From contig NC_039506.1 in NCBI RefSeq assembly GCF_003672135.1, forward strand, positions 23,530,497-23,594,496: 64,000 nucleotides of DNA, given 5' to 3'. This DNA comes from Ooceraea biroi (lineage: Eukaryota; Arthropoda; Insecta; Hymenoptera; Formicidae). A program made the position numbers and the translations under genes. Below are positions 51,653-62,621 of the stretch, piece by piece; within the stretch, counting starts at the first letter, position 1, and the number at the start of each line of letters is the position of its first letter. The notes below the pieces were generated by a model, which saw nothing but the letters and a program-made list of their open reading frames with translations, searched no databases and was not told where the DNA came from.

Positions 51653-52558
51653 ATGTTGCGATATATATTGGTAGTGTTTTTGTACGCAGCAACGTGCTGT
51701 AATGCAATATTCGTGGCTCCTGCAGATGGGACCGATACAACGATCAACTTACCAGGTCAGATAAATTAATCGAAGAAAATTACAGTGTCTATTATTTGAT
51801 TGCAATCGATGTGTAGAAAGGTATCTCAATTTGTGAAACTGTTGATCCTCTACGTCTTTAGGCAAGCCATTAAATGGCGTGAACGGCAATCTGCCATCAC
51901 CGCAAAAAATTATTTACGTCTACGGACTGCAATGGAATATGCAAAATGCCGTCAATCTCATAGAAAAAGGAAGAAACGATTATCTCGTAACACCTGGTAT
52001 GAGTGCTCATAAGCTTCACGTCCGCAAAGTGACCTGGAACAAGGCTCGTAGAGTTTGTCTCCAAGAGGGAGGTGAGTTCCCAAGAGCAATCGTATTTCAC
52101 GATAAAAAACTATGTACTGATCTCTCTTCAGTAAATTAAGAGTAACATCGGGCAAGTCCAATGAAATTTGATTCTCAAAGACTAATCAATTCGTTTCGTC
52201 GTTTGGCGTTACTGACTTCTGGAAATTGTCGAAAATCACAAATCTGCCTGTTAACGTAGGTCACTTGGCTGTCATCAATTCCAATTCGGAGGAGAAGATA
52301 CTGTTGCGTATCTTAGAGGAGAACAAGGTGAACCAGGCATGGCTTGGCGTGCACGATCTCTATGAAGAAGGCGATTGGAACACAATCATGGACGAGCCCA
52401 TGGAAGCTTCGGGCTATTCAAAATGGACTTCGAAAATTGCAAACCTGCCTGACAATTACAATGGGAAGCAACACTGTGGAATTCTTACGAAGGACGGTGG
52501 GATGGACGATATCGAGTGCACCTCGACGCAAGCCTTCTTCTGCGAAATTAGCTTTTGA
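51653..52558 (+). CDS. Secreted C-type lectin (hemolymph LPS-binding protein-like)
   Basis: A predicted secreted C-type lectin of the type annotated in ants and bees as hemolymph lipopolysaccharide-binding protein. Such lectins bind microbial glycans in hemolymph; this role is inferred. Exons are 51653-51755, 51862-52071 and 52260-52558, all phase 1 at the junctions and totalling 203 residues. Residues 1-18 form a signal peptide (MLRYILVVFLYAATCCNA). The lectin domain spans about residues 80-203: TWNKARRVC, EGGHLAVINS (spanning the last junction), the WLGV core, YEEGDWNTI, CGILTKDGGMDDIEC and FFCEI. The usual EPN or QPD calcium and sugar-binding triplet is not obvious; EPM is present, so carbohydrate specificity is uncertain. 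It stands alone here, although its promoter and first codons are duplicated upstream. The start is fixed by the signal peptide. Confidence 0.92.
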
Positions 52559-53468
52559 ATCAGCAAATCCCCATGAATCATGACGGCGAGATTGTAGATC
52601 GGATATCAGAGCGGTTTATCGGAGATTCTAATTAAGCGGTGATTCCAGGGTGTGTTATTGAGATCGAGCAAACAACGTTAGTAACAACTCGAGTATGTTA
52701 ATTGCGCTTTCGTGACTAATGGGGCAGTGGATCAATGTTGCGATAAAAAAATTAGGTCATAAGATTTGTATAATGTTATTAACGATTATTGTATTAACGA
52801 TCATACGCGCTTCGGTGAGGATGCACTCAATAACGCGATATAAAATATACGGATACTATAAATATACTAGGTATAAACATACTAGAAAAGAGAGCATACT
52901 AAAGAATACCATATTATTATTACGCATTAAGTATCCAATATAAAAATGCGGACGATTGCAAGATGTAAGAATGTCAATCTTGCAGATTTGTTAAACGCGG
53001 CTAATCGTTTTATACAAGATATGCCACTTTTTCTATTCATTCATCGCTTTTTTTCTTATATAACCTGCAGTTTCTCTACTTATATGTATACTTTAATTAA
53101 AATCAGAAATTTAGAGTACGTTCAGGAAGAAAACTAAGAGCGCTCCACTTATCGAGACCATTGTAATCGGATATTGGAATCGGTCGGGGTCAAAGATCGT
53201 GATTTAAAGGTCAAAGAGGCACCTGCGTACTACGATTGTCCCAGGGTATTGGGTATCAGTAAACCATGCAAATAATCAAACGCAATAAATCAAGCTCCCT
53301 CATCCGATACGCCGCGCTGAACGGCTCTCAGATCGGTTTGCGCTCGTCATGTTTCACGAACGACCCGACGATCGTCTGGTAACGATCTCTCGTCGAATTC
53401 TCTCTCGAGGGATCGGGCTTCCTCTTTCCCTCGCGTAGCTGATGAAAGACGAAACGCTCGCGTTACAG
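52559..53468. other. Intergenic DNA between lectin and Ggamma30A
   Basis: It should contain the lectin 3' UTR; I see no clear AATAAA close to the stop. From about 53.2 kb composition becomes more balanced, consistent with the start of the Ggamma30A 5' region. A possible splice acceptor (CGTTACAG) ends at 53469, so the translated exon may begin there. Confidence 0.5.
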
Positions 53469-53568
53469 GCAGAGCACCCGATAGCAGCCGGAGACCCTAT
53501 TGATTTTCCCGTGGAGGCGCACGCGCTATTCCGTTGCCGATTGAGACCAGGGGGGTGGAGCTGTAACC

Positions 53569-56500
53569 ATGGATCCCAGTGTACTCGCCACCATGGACAA
53601 GGACGCACTGAAGAAGCAGATCGAGAATATGAAGTACCAGGCGTCCATGGAACGGTGGCCTCTGTCGAAGAGCATCGCGGCGTAAGTGCATCGCGGTACC
53701 AGCGAAGTTCGTCGTCGTCAGCATCCCTTGCATTCCACCCGCTAGCCGTTCACCTAGCCGTTCCTGCCTGCCTGTCTGCCTTTGTATCGTTCGTGAACCT
53801 TTATTGGACACTCGACAAGATGTTGTCCATCTACATACACACGTACACACACATGGGATGTCCCAGAAATTCCGCAGTTTCCGCCGATTATATATTCATC
53901 GGCGCTCTCATGGTTCGATTCGCCTGCGTCCCTAGGAGAAAATGATTTCGATGGCGATGGGATTTCTGGGACACTCTGTAGAAATTAACTTGTCAATGAA
54001 TAATTCATCCCGCACCTTCTTGCCGTCAGACAAATGATTTAAGTAGGAATGGAATAACTTGATAAGTTACTCTTGCACGTATTTCTTTTTATTGTGCTTC
54101 GCAATTACTTATCGTTACGTTCGCTACGCCGCGGCCGGCCACCGATAGCGTGCGAATGCATGCTTGGTATGTATCCGAGTATTGCGTCTGTGGTACTCGA
54201 CTTGCACTCACCATCGTTACGTACGTATATTTACAAGGCGTAACTCAACCTTCTTTCTATTTTTGTTGTCTATTCGTATCGTGGCTGTTTCCGTGCGCTA
54301 GAAGGGAATCGCCGATCGCCGTCTCAGGGTTAATTACATCATACCATCGGTGCACCGCACGGTAGGATTTATCTGCTCCGCGCGCGATGGGCCTGACGCG
54401 ATTTCCGATTCAAGTCGCGTCTCAAAATCGAAAGCGCGTAAATCAAGACGTCGATTTCGTGCCGATCGCGCGCGAGTCGGGCCTTTTTCCCAGATAAATC
54501 ATCTTGCGCGCCCGTAAAGCGGCGCAGCGATGGTGGGACGCAATGGCGTGGACCGCTGGCACAGTCAAGGCTGAATTATGCTCGCGTCCCAGTGTATTAA
54601 CGTGGAGGGACAGGATCTCCTTGGACGGGCGGTGTGTGTCCGCGCGTTAATCGCGTTTTCGCGGCGCGATCACTTTCAGAGACAGCGCAGCGCGATACGC
54701 GCGCGAGCGAGCGAGCGAGCGAGGACACCGGAGAGGCGCAGCGCAGCGCAGACCTGAATCGCGGTCGCGATCACGATGACTCAACGTGGCGATGATCGAT
54801 GATCTAATTGCGGACCGCGGCAGTCCCGATCTCGAGCGATCTCGTCACGTTGCAACGTGGTTCTCGTGCGATTTCGTCACGCGTAATAAACCAAAGGGCG
54901 CGAGGATTATCCTCGATTATCCTCGTGCTTGTTGCAGTCCGATGAGCAGCTGATTACATGCTTCGCGTGTTGGTCATCGGCCGATGATCCACAATCATTA
55001 TCGAGAACTAGCGATGAGGATCAAGGGGAATCGGCGCGATCGGCGTCGTCAGATATTCGCGTTTCTTTCTTGTCTGCTCATCACTCGCACCGTGACGTTT
55101 CGCAAAATCGGCACTTACATCATCGCGGCGATAGGTGGGATCGGGAAGCGGGTGTAAACGCATTGTCGTGCCGCTATCAGGGCGCGAGATTGGGTCGATC
55201 GGCACAGGGGGATAAAAAGAAAGGCAGGTGGGTGGGAAAAAAGGGGGAGAGGCGCGGGGGAGACAGACGCGGGAACTCGGCTGCCTTTCACCGCTTGAGA
55301 AGTCTCGCGAGACCGCGGAAACTTTTTGCTTTCGCGGGCGATTCGCCTGGAGAACCGCCTGCCGGAGCCAGGCTGATACCCGCGCGGTTTCCGCAAGCGG
55401 GAAACGCGCGGTTGAGGCACGAATCGGCGTCACCCGGTTCTCGCGTGCTGTCGATGGACGTCAAGGATCGCTCACGCGGTGTTCTCTCGCTCGACAGTTA
55501 AATTCCGGTTTAATTGGACCGCCACGCCGTTGGAGTCTGGCCGTGCGGGATCAGCTCGGAGCTGGCAGTCCGGCTGGCGGAGATGCGATACGCGCGATGC
55601 TACTTCGTCGGTTCCAGAATTTAGGATGACCTCCTTTAATCTCGGCCGAACTCGACGACGACGCCTCTGGCCTGTTGCACGCAAATGTGGGTCACGTTGC
55701 GCTCTCATTTTCTCAGCCGCATGCTGCGGAAATCGCGTTCGCGAGATGCGTAAGCATAAACGTACGGCGAAGAGTGATCAGAAATACAGAGCGCAAACAC
55801 ATTTTTATACGTTTCAACTTTCGACGTACCAAAAATACCTGTTTTTTTTTCTTCTCGAGAGGCCCGCTTGTTAATTATACGCTTAATTGATATTAAGAAG
55901 CCGAGAGAACTCATACCGTTAGCGCGCGCGCTCGCCTCGTGCCTTCTCCTGAATTTTGTGACATATACAGATACAAAAATATATCGACGCGACGGCGCGA
56001 ATGTTTAGTGAAACTGGAAATACTGGAATATTCCCCGGCATTTTTATCAGGCGCGGTGATTTCACTCGATCTTCGTATATTAAATCGCGACTTCCAATCG
56101 GCCGATGAAAATATAGAGACACGAAAGTGAGACAAACCGCGCGAATTCGAGCGTGAAGCGAGCAGAATCGCGACTTATTTTTCCGTGGCAGATTCGCTTG
56201 ACGGCGCTTGCTCGACGACGGTTGCTTGTCGCACCGTGAATCGTTCCGTTTATTATATAAACGATCGATAATCGATAGGCCAATAAATAATCGGCATCGA
56301 GCAGAATCGCGAATCGGTCACATTACAACACCGGACCGGGGAAGGTCGTTCACCCTTGTTTAAAAATCGCACGACGGACCCTGATAAGTGAAAGTCCATA
56401 AGCGAACTCGGATAAATCAATGCTCCGATCAGCCGTAAGACGCGATTATTGTTAACGAAATCAGATTTACACGCGCGCGTAACGGTGCAATAAATCAGGA

Positions 56501-58330
56501 AGACGGTGCAAAGGAAAATATTCCTTTACCCGTTCGCTCCCGTGGATTGTATAAGAAGCCGCGCGCGCTTTCTCTCTCACATTGTAGAAATTTCGAAAAA
56601 TGTGCCGAAGCGTGCGAACTATATGCGACTTAATCTATCATTGGATAATTCTTTTATTCACGCTCGGGAAACATTTTCGTCGTGCGTGACGATATTCTAA
56701 GGAACAGGATAATCAAACGAGCTTTTCGGTGCAATTCGATTTATTTTAAGCGCGTTTATTTTAAATACAAATGCGAATACGAACGACTGCTGCGCGGCCA
56801 GCTTCGACGTCCATTTAATGCGAGAGCGCCGCTACTGTCATTCAAGCTACAGGCCACGCATTTATTTATCCGCTGCGTCAAGAACGAAGCCCGCACGTCG
56901 ATTCTCCAGGCAACGACGTCAAGCATGTTGATTTTCAAGCAAGTTCCATGCAGCGAAATCCACAGTGAAGGGTTAAAAGCGCGCACGTGGCCGGCGGTCG
57001 CGTATCCCGCGGGAAGGAATTCCGCGAATATTTTCTCGCGAGCGGTCTCGCGAAGTCCGAAAGCTTCGTCGATTGCCGATACCGGCCGTTTGCTCTGCGC
57101 GCGACTCTCCTTGAACGCAAAATCGGGCGAGTGCGAACCCAAGTTCCTTTCACCCGGCTTCTTCGCATCGAAACGAACGAACGAACGAATGGACGAATGA
57201 ACGACCACCTCGCTGACTCGCTCACTCGCTTCGACCGTTCGAGCGGCTATAAACGCGGCCGGCCGCCGCTACGCGTGCGGAGGCGCGAACTTATCGGCGA
57301 TCTAGTAAATCGGAGGTAACGTATCGCTCGTACACGAGCACTTCGCAGGACATTCTCCCCGGGAGATCCTGGAATATGCACGCCGAGCCGAGTACGTTCG
57401 CAAAGAGCCTCGAGTGCGTACTCGCGATACGCCGTGCTTTGTGTCGTCGTGAATCGCACGTGCAATCTCGAGAATAAAATGGATAAAACATTGAAATATT
57501 TGTATATGTAATAGCGATGGCTTTCCTTTTTAAAGTAGAGCAAATGACGTGATATTGGTTTGACTAAATTGGGCCGACTGCTCCTTAGCAAAATTCAAAT
57601 GCAAATCTCTGCATTAAGAATTAATGCAAAGTTTTGCCGAAAACATCCGCACGGAGTTTTCGGTAACGCAAAACTTCGTGTTAGTCTTAAATCAACAAGT
57701 TCGCCAGAAGGGTCAATATGAACTTTCCAATCAACCCACTCAAATACATACAACAATATAATAACGAGCGAAAACGTGTCGCATTTACAAGTCACAGTAT
57801 TTAATAGCTGTAATAATTTAACCACTATAATAAAAGGCTTTAATAGCCGCAGCGCGCGTATTACGATTAGCAACGGTAATTACATATTTTATAGCTTCGA
57901 GCGTGTCTCATGTTTTCCACTCGCTTCAAATGTAAAACACCCCGTATTTTACGTCTAAAGATCGATTTATTTCGTTATCCTTTCTCAAACGTAGAGACTA
58001 GGAGCAGCTACAAGAGATACTAACGCGCGAAGAGCCGCGAGAGGATGAGGGATTAATTCCGCTAAAACGTATCACAATCGCGCGTACGTTGCGTCACGTT
58101 CTTGGGCAAGCCGCGTTCTGCGGACGCATCGCTGCTGGGCTGCAATTTTAGCATTATGCGAGGCCGCGACGTACGTACGTACATACATACATACTGATCC
58201 ATCTCCTCTTCTTATTCTCGACAGGATGCGGGAGTACGTGGAAGAGAACGAGAAGAGCGACCCGCTGATACACGCGCCCGACAAGAAGAACAATCCCTGG
58301 GCCGAGAAAGGCAAGTGCATAATCATGTAA
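53569..58330 (+). CDS. Ggamma30A: G protein gamma subunit, visual type (Ggamma30A)
   Basis: The gamma subunit of a heterotrimeric G protein, ortholog of Drosophila Ggamma30A, which pairs with the eye beta subunit in Gq-coupled phototransduction; that role is inferred from family knowledge. Exons are 53569-53681 and 58225-58330, joined across a 4543-bp GT-AG intron (GCGTAAGTG donor, CTCGACAG acceptor), giving 72 residues. Visible features are the coiled-coil-forming N-terminal helix (KDALKKQIENMKYQASMERW), the conserved NPWAEKG segment (NPF-like in other gammas) and the C-terminal CaaX box CIIM, whose Met predicts farnesylation. A second in-frame ATG at 53593 is a less likely start, because the MDPS-type N-terminus matches the family. 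The intron holds a short MITE and CpG-rich DNA. Confidence 0.95.
53851..53980. mobile_element. Short MITE-like element in the Ggamma30A intron
   Basis: TGTCCCAGAAAT at 53859-53870 is exactly inverted at the other end (ATTTCTGGGACA, 53962-53973). Outer bases are imperfectly complementary (GGGA versus CTCTGTA). The roughly 130-bp body has no frame of interest. The terminal word TGTCCCAGAA also ends the palindromic element at 50248-50720, so the two probably share a transposase family although their interiors differ. Confidence 0.65.
57171..57204. repeat. (AACG)n-type short tandem repeat
   Basis: Successive AACG, AATG and GACG tetramers, about eight units, imperfect. Located in the Ggamma30A intron. 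Confidence 0.8.
58174..58194. repeat. (GTAC)n/(ATAC)n repeat
   Basis: GTAC units followed by ATAC units, lying 30 to 50 bases upstream of the second Ggamma30A exon. Confidence 0.8.
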
Positions 58331-61300
58331 TCGGTGCCGGCGCGCGGAGGAAGACGGCGGCGGAAGGAGGAGGAAACGCGTGCATACAAATCGAGGAGGC
58401 GAAGAGGAACCGGTCGTTCATCCGCGGTGGACGGAATCCCAGGCAGAGACCAAGAAAATCGGGGATGAAGAGGAAGAGGAGGCCGGTGGACGTGGACTGC
58501 GGTGCGATCGCGGTTCGCGGATCCGCTCGATCGCGGCGATGCGGTCATCGACGATCGTCCGCGGTTGTCTCGGACATGAAGAACGATCACGGCCTGCGAT
58601 CGATCACGCCCGGTCGACGAGATCGGCATCGGGCTACAGCGAATCTACCAGACCGTTCCGTTTCCTCGATCGGAATCGTCTTGCCATTGCGCGGCGTGCG
58701 GTTTCCGATGTTAACTTTCGATACTCGTCTCGCGATACATACACACATACATCGTTCTTTGCCAACAATATGCCACCCGCGAAGCGATAATCGGCAGCTC
58801 GTGAACGCGAAGAAGAGAAACGCAAAGAGTCAGAAACAGATCGGTGATTCGATCGAGATCAACAATTTGTAGGGAATTTAATCGATTGCGGAATACCAAG
58901 GGAGACTGGAAAAAGGATAGAAAAGCGGTAGCAAAATTTGGATGGATTACCGATCCTTGGACCCTTCGTCTTATAGCATCCATCGACGTCGAATCGACAG
59001 CCGCACGTCGCGCCACGTCGCGCTGCACATGTCACACTCGCCGATGCACACTCTTGCCGTATAAAACACTCCCCCGTTCACAGTCCATCATGAATGCAAT
59101 TTATTCTAACACTACATACATGTATACATACACATATACATATATATACCATATATTATACAATATACGGTTATTAATGATAATTATAATTACTCTTGTA
59201 TCTCTGCGCGAATTTCTTACGAAAATATAACATGACCAGTGACTGAAATCCCGACTTCGTTTTCTGCAATTCTTGTCGAGAGATCATGATCGAGCGTGAC
59301 GTAATGATCCCTACGATCACTGTCAGGTCTCGATGCAATGGATTTGTAATAATAGCGTCAAAAAATCGAAGTCATTACTCTACATCAAAGTCTCGCCCAT
59401 CGTCTGACTACATGCTAACCGTTTCTACTAGCAACTCACTGATACGAGCAAAACCCTGGAATCGTTAAGTCACCTCTTTTAATTTTTTATGATCAATACA
59501 TTTTTGTTAATATTGAATACATAATGTCTCTTACTATATCACTGTCTGATCAACGTTAATATTTATATGGCGAGACGCTCTGTCATAAAATGTTCCATCA
59601 CCATGAAACCATCATCGCGAATAAATCCTAACGGTGATTGATGCGTTCGGTTTCGTGCTCGATCGTGCCGAGATTTCATCGCGAGATCGCGTGAAATCCC
59701 ATTCAAACGATAGAAGAAACCTCCTAATTTGTTGCGGACATTTTCAATTAAGGGTTCTCTCAACACGAGCGTATTGAGTAATTCACATTGACACGCGGAA
59801 AGGAACGTGCGGGTAACGTATAACAAATAACTCTCCACAGAAGTAATTTTCGAAGCCCGATAGTCACGCTTATTACCATCGCAGTGGTCTAGAGGGAAAG
59901 GGTTAATGATCGTTTCGCGGTTGGGCTACGTGCTGATCCGAGCGATTTGTGTTTCTCTATAATGTTAATTATGCAGGCACCTGCGGATCGTTATAAGATC
60001 GCAACGGTTAAGAGAAAGGAACGGCGAAGCATTCCGCATATTGACAGAGCGTTAAAGCTCTTCTCTCGCACGAACGAGCGAGATAAAATTTAGAACGCGA
60101 GGAAGCTGAATGCTTCTCCGCGGAAAAGCGGAGGAAAGCGGCGAGGAAACGATCGCGAGAGAGTCACTTTCGCTTTTCAGATGAGCAGGAAGATCCATGA
60201 TTTGATCTATGGGCGGCGCGTGTCTGCGCGACAATTATCGACCACGTCGCGCGAGTTAGAATCTTCTTACTTTCTTCCTGCGAATTCTCTTCCCGCGAGT
60301 CGATTTGCAATTTCAATTAGCGAAGCGATTTAGCATGATGAGATGGAGCTGTCGCAAGACGCGAGCAATCGTGGCGTGCACAATCTTGACGTTCGCGCTT
60401 CAATCCGACTGTATTATTCACGAGTGACAAATCCTGAAGAGCGAGCTGAATAGGCGAGCACCACGCGTATTCCTTTTGGCACCTAGGTTTCTAAAATATG
60501 TGCTTGAACAATGTAATTTGACTGGCAGGCGACAAAAAACAGCTGCATTACTCCTCCTTTCTCTGGAGCATGTTTAGAGTGACAACCGGTTGTCTTTCCG
60601 CGCGCGTCCGTGGAACATCTTCGAAGAGGATACCACTTAGTACGCGCACTGGAAGTAATTTGCTGACTTCGTTTTTAGCGAAAGTCTAATTTCGGTCTTA
60701 ATTACACCCCGGCCTTCTGCGGTAGATAGTTAGAACGATACCATCGATCAAAGCAGGCCTGCAATCAAGAACTACATACGTACTCATACGGAAGCTCGTT
60801 AAGCTCGAATATCTTCCTCGTGCGATGCGTTCGCTCGAAGTGCCTCGCGATCGGAACAGAACTCGTTGGAGAACTTTATTGCAGGCATCGTAGAGCAGAC
60901 ATTTTAATCGTATCTCATAATTCTATTTAAAAACCGAGACGTTTTCTCGTTCGAAGTGCGCTGACGAACAAGAAAGTTCGCTGGCTCCGACTACGCCCGC
61001 GCGAGCGGAAGCGCGTTTCATCTCGCGGCGGAACAATGATGTCGCGCCTCCTCGGCTGCCGAGATTTAGCGAGATTGCGGTGAGATTTTCACGGCGAACG
61101 ACAATTCGCGCGCGATTGTACGATCTCTATTTCTCTGGATGTAAATTCGATTGTCGACTTTCTATATCCTTACTCGCGCGAGTAAGACCGCCGCGAGTGC
61201 TGGCACGCAGCGCGATTATTTACAGGCGCAAACACCGTGCATACCGTTAGATTATTTATTATAACGCGCGTAACTGTTATACAGAATAATTGCGCGATCG

Positions 61301-62137
61301 CTATCGATATAACTTGCCGCACCAATATTTCCCCCAATTATATCGCGCGAGTGTTGCAACATTTAAATAACCAATCTATTACGCTTACGCCGATCGCATT
61401 ATGCTCAGCCGATTCGTGTTTTGCATTAAGGTACATTCGTGCAATCACGAGGTTCAGTTTCCTGTTTCGTTATTCAATTGATTTTTTTCATTTTGTATCG
61501 GTCATCGGCATCGCATCTCAGATATTTATTTTGTAAAAAGATCGTCTGTTTTTTTAATACATTTATCGGAATTCCGTGTAACTAACTTTACCATACGTGC
61601 ATGCGATATGCAGCAAATGCGAAATAATTGCAGAACTTGTTGAGTTATTGTTCACGCGTGCATATCGCAACGATGCTTGTAAAGTTTTACACATTACGCA
61701 TTCTAGTTATTAATTTGATATGATCTTTTAGGCAACAGCGGCGAGCATAACTGCCCGGCATCGTCTCAAAGTTCTTGCTAGTCCTAGTGTTTCCCACCAA
61801 TCATGTGTTTCCAAACAATCATCCATATCAATTTGAAGAACGGGAGATTCAGATTAGGGGCAAGGGGAAAGCTCGAACTTGCGGACAAGATCAGTCAACG
61901 AGGGTGATTGATTTTCGCGTAACTGACCAGCGATCGCCTTTGCGCCAGCGCCGATCTATAGCGCGCGCTGTCACTAACTATACGCAAAATGAAAGGCGGC
62001 TTTAATTGCCGTCGCGACTAAGACGTCGACGTCTTCGTCGTCATCATCATCGCGATCGTCGTCGTCGTCGTCTGGAAGTGTGTTGCGAAAAATGTGCAGC
62101 ATGTAGGAGCAGAAGAGAGAGGATGCACTCTACGTGC
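58331..62137. other. Ggamma30A 3' region and intergenic DNA
   Basis: No recognised gene. It begins with the Ggamma30A 3' UTR, whose end I cannot place; one AATAAA occurs at 59620-59625. A CA/TA-rich simple stretch lies near 59115-59165. CpG-rich and TAATTA-containing DNA fills 60-61.2 kb. Frames here are short and unconvincing. Confidence 0.55.
62023..62075. repeat. (GTC)n/(ATC)n imperfect trinucleotide repeat
   Basis: CGTC and CATC units, imperfect, about 50 bp, upstream of the GA-rich tract and the putative first exon. Confidence 0.8.
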
Positions 62138-62287
62138 AGAAAGAAAGAGACAGAGACAGACAGAGAAAGAGAGAGAGACAAAAGGAGAAAGAGAGAAAGA
62201 GGGAGTGAGGGAGCAAGAGAAAGAGAGAGAGAGAGAGAATGCTGCGGCTAGAGAGAGGGGAAATGAAAGAGAGCGAGAGAGAGAATG
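62138..62287. repeat. GA-rich repeat tract upstream of the 62.6-kb exon
   Basis: Roughly 150 bp composed almost only of GA, GAAA and GACA units on the + strand. It lies immediately upstream of the putative first exon. Such GAGA runs can bind GAGA-factor-like proteins at insect promoters, but they are also ordinary microsatellite DNA. The frames in it are low complexity and are not called as genes. Confidence 0.85.
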
Positions 62288-62289
62288 AC

Positions 62290-62621
62290 AGTAGGCTCGT
62301 TCGCCAGTCCAAGTCAGTGTTTCCCGAACTGCTGTCAGTGACAGTTCTCCGATCATGCGGCGGCGGATCCTCGATCATTGATCCGTATCATTAACGAGAT
62401 CCGTTCTATCTTTTTTTTCTCTTTCTCTCTCTCTCTCCCTCCGATCGCAGTTTTGTCGCGCGTTGTTGAGTTTTCTTTTGCGTTTTACACTGTTTTTCCC
62501 CCATTGATAAGACGTCTGTCCCGGGGGAGGTTTCCTCGCTGATTTTCTGCTCTACGCACGGTGCTACCGAGCCAGAGACCGTTGTTGTTTGTTGTTGTTT
62601 TGAGTGATTGGAGTGATCATG
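62290..62621 (+). other. Putative first exon: 5' UTR ending in ATG|GTGAGT
   Basis: At 62619-62621 an ATG is followed directly by a consensus donor GTGAGT, so the start codon alone would be the coding part of this exon. Upstream are Inr-like TCAGT words at about 62316 and 62334, a pyrimidine tract with a possible acceptor (GATCGCAG) ending near 62450, and a short upstream ORF of eight codons starting near 62355. An intron directly after the initiator codon is classic for calmodulin and some tubulin genes, but the next exon is outside the window or not recognised, so no gene is named. The 5' limit is approximate. Confidence 0.5.

Larger units (their letters stand above)
53682..58224 (+). other. 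Large intron of Ggamma30A
   Basis: The intron starts with consensus GTAAGTG and ends with TTCTCGACAG. It contains a MITE-like element near 53851-53980, GCGA repeats at about 54704-54722, and a CpG-rich patch at 54.4-55.7 kb in which several frames are open on both strands. A sequence resembling an acceptor (TGCTTGTTGCAG) ends near 54937, but the following frame has no gamma-subunit similarity. An alternative promoter or exon cannot be excluded. Frames on the - strand at 56756-57208 and elsewhere are not recognisable. Confidence 0.8.

Noticed and set aside
54926..55501. Apparent acceptor and long frame in the Ggamma30A intron
   Set aside because: The frame has no G-gamma or other recognisable features and lies in a CpG-rich patch open in several frames. 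It is not supported as an alternative exon.
56756..57208. 150-codon - strand frame in the Ggamma30A intron
   Set aside because: It overlaps an equally long + strand frame and a tetranucleotide repeat, and shows no recognisable similarity.
58315..58872. 185-codon + strand frame overlapping the end of Ggamma30A
   Set aside because: It begins inside the last Ggamma30A exon in a different frame and continues into the 3' UTR. The real frame ends at the CaaX box and TAA at 58330.
62006..62378. Charged and serine-rich frames on both strands
   Set aside because: They are translations of GA/TC repeats and have no biological content.
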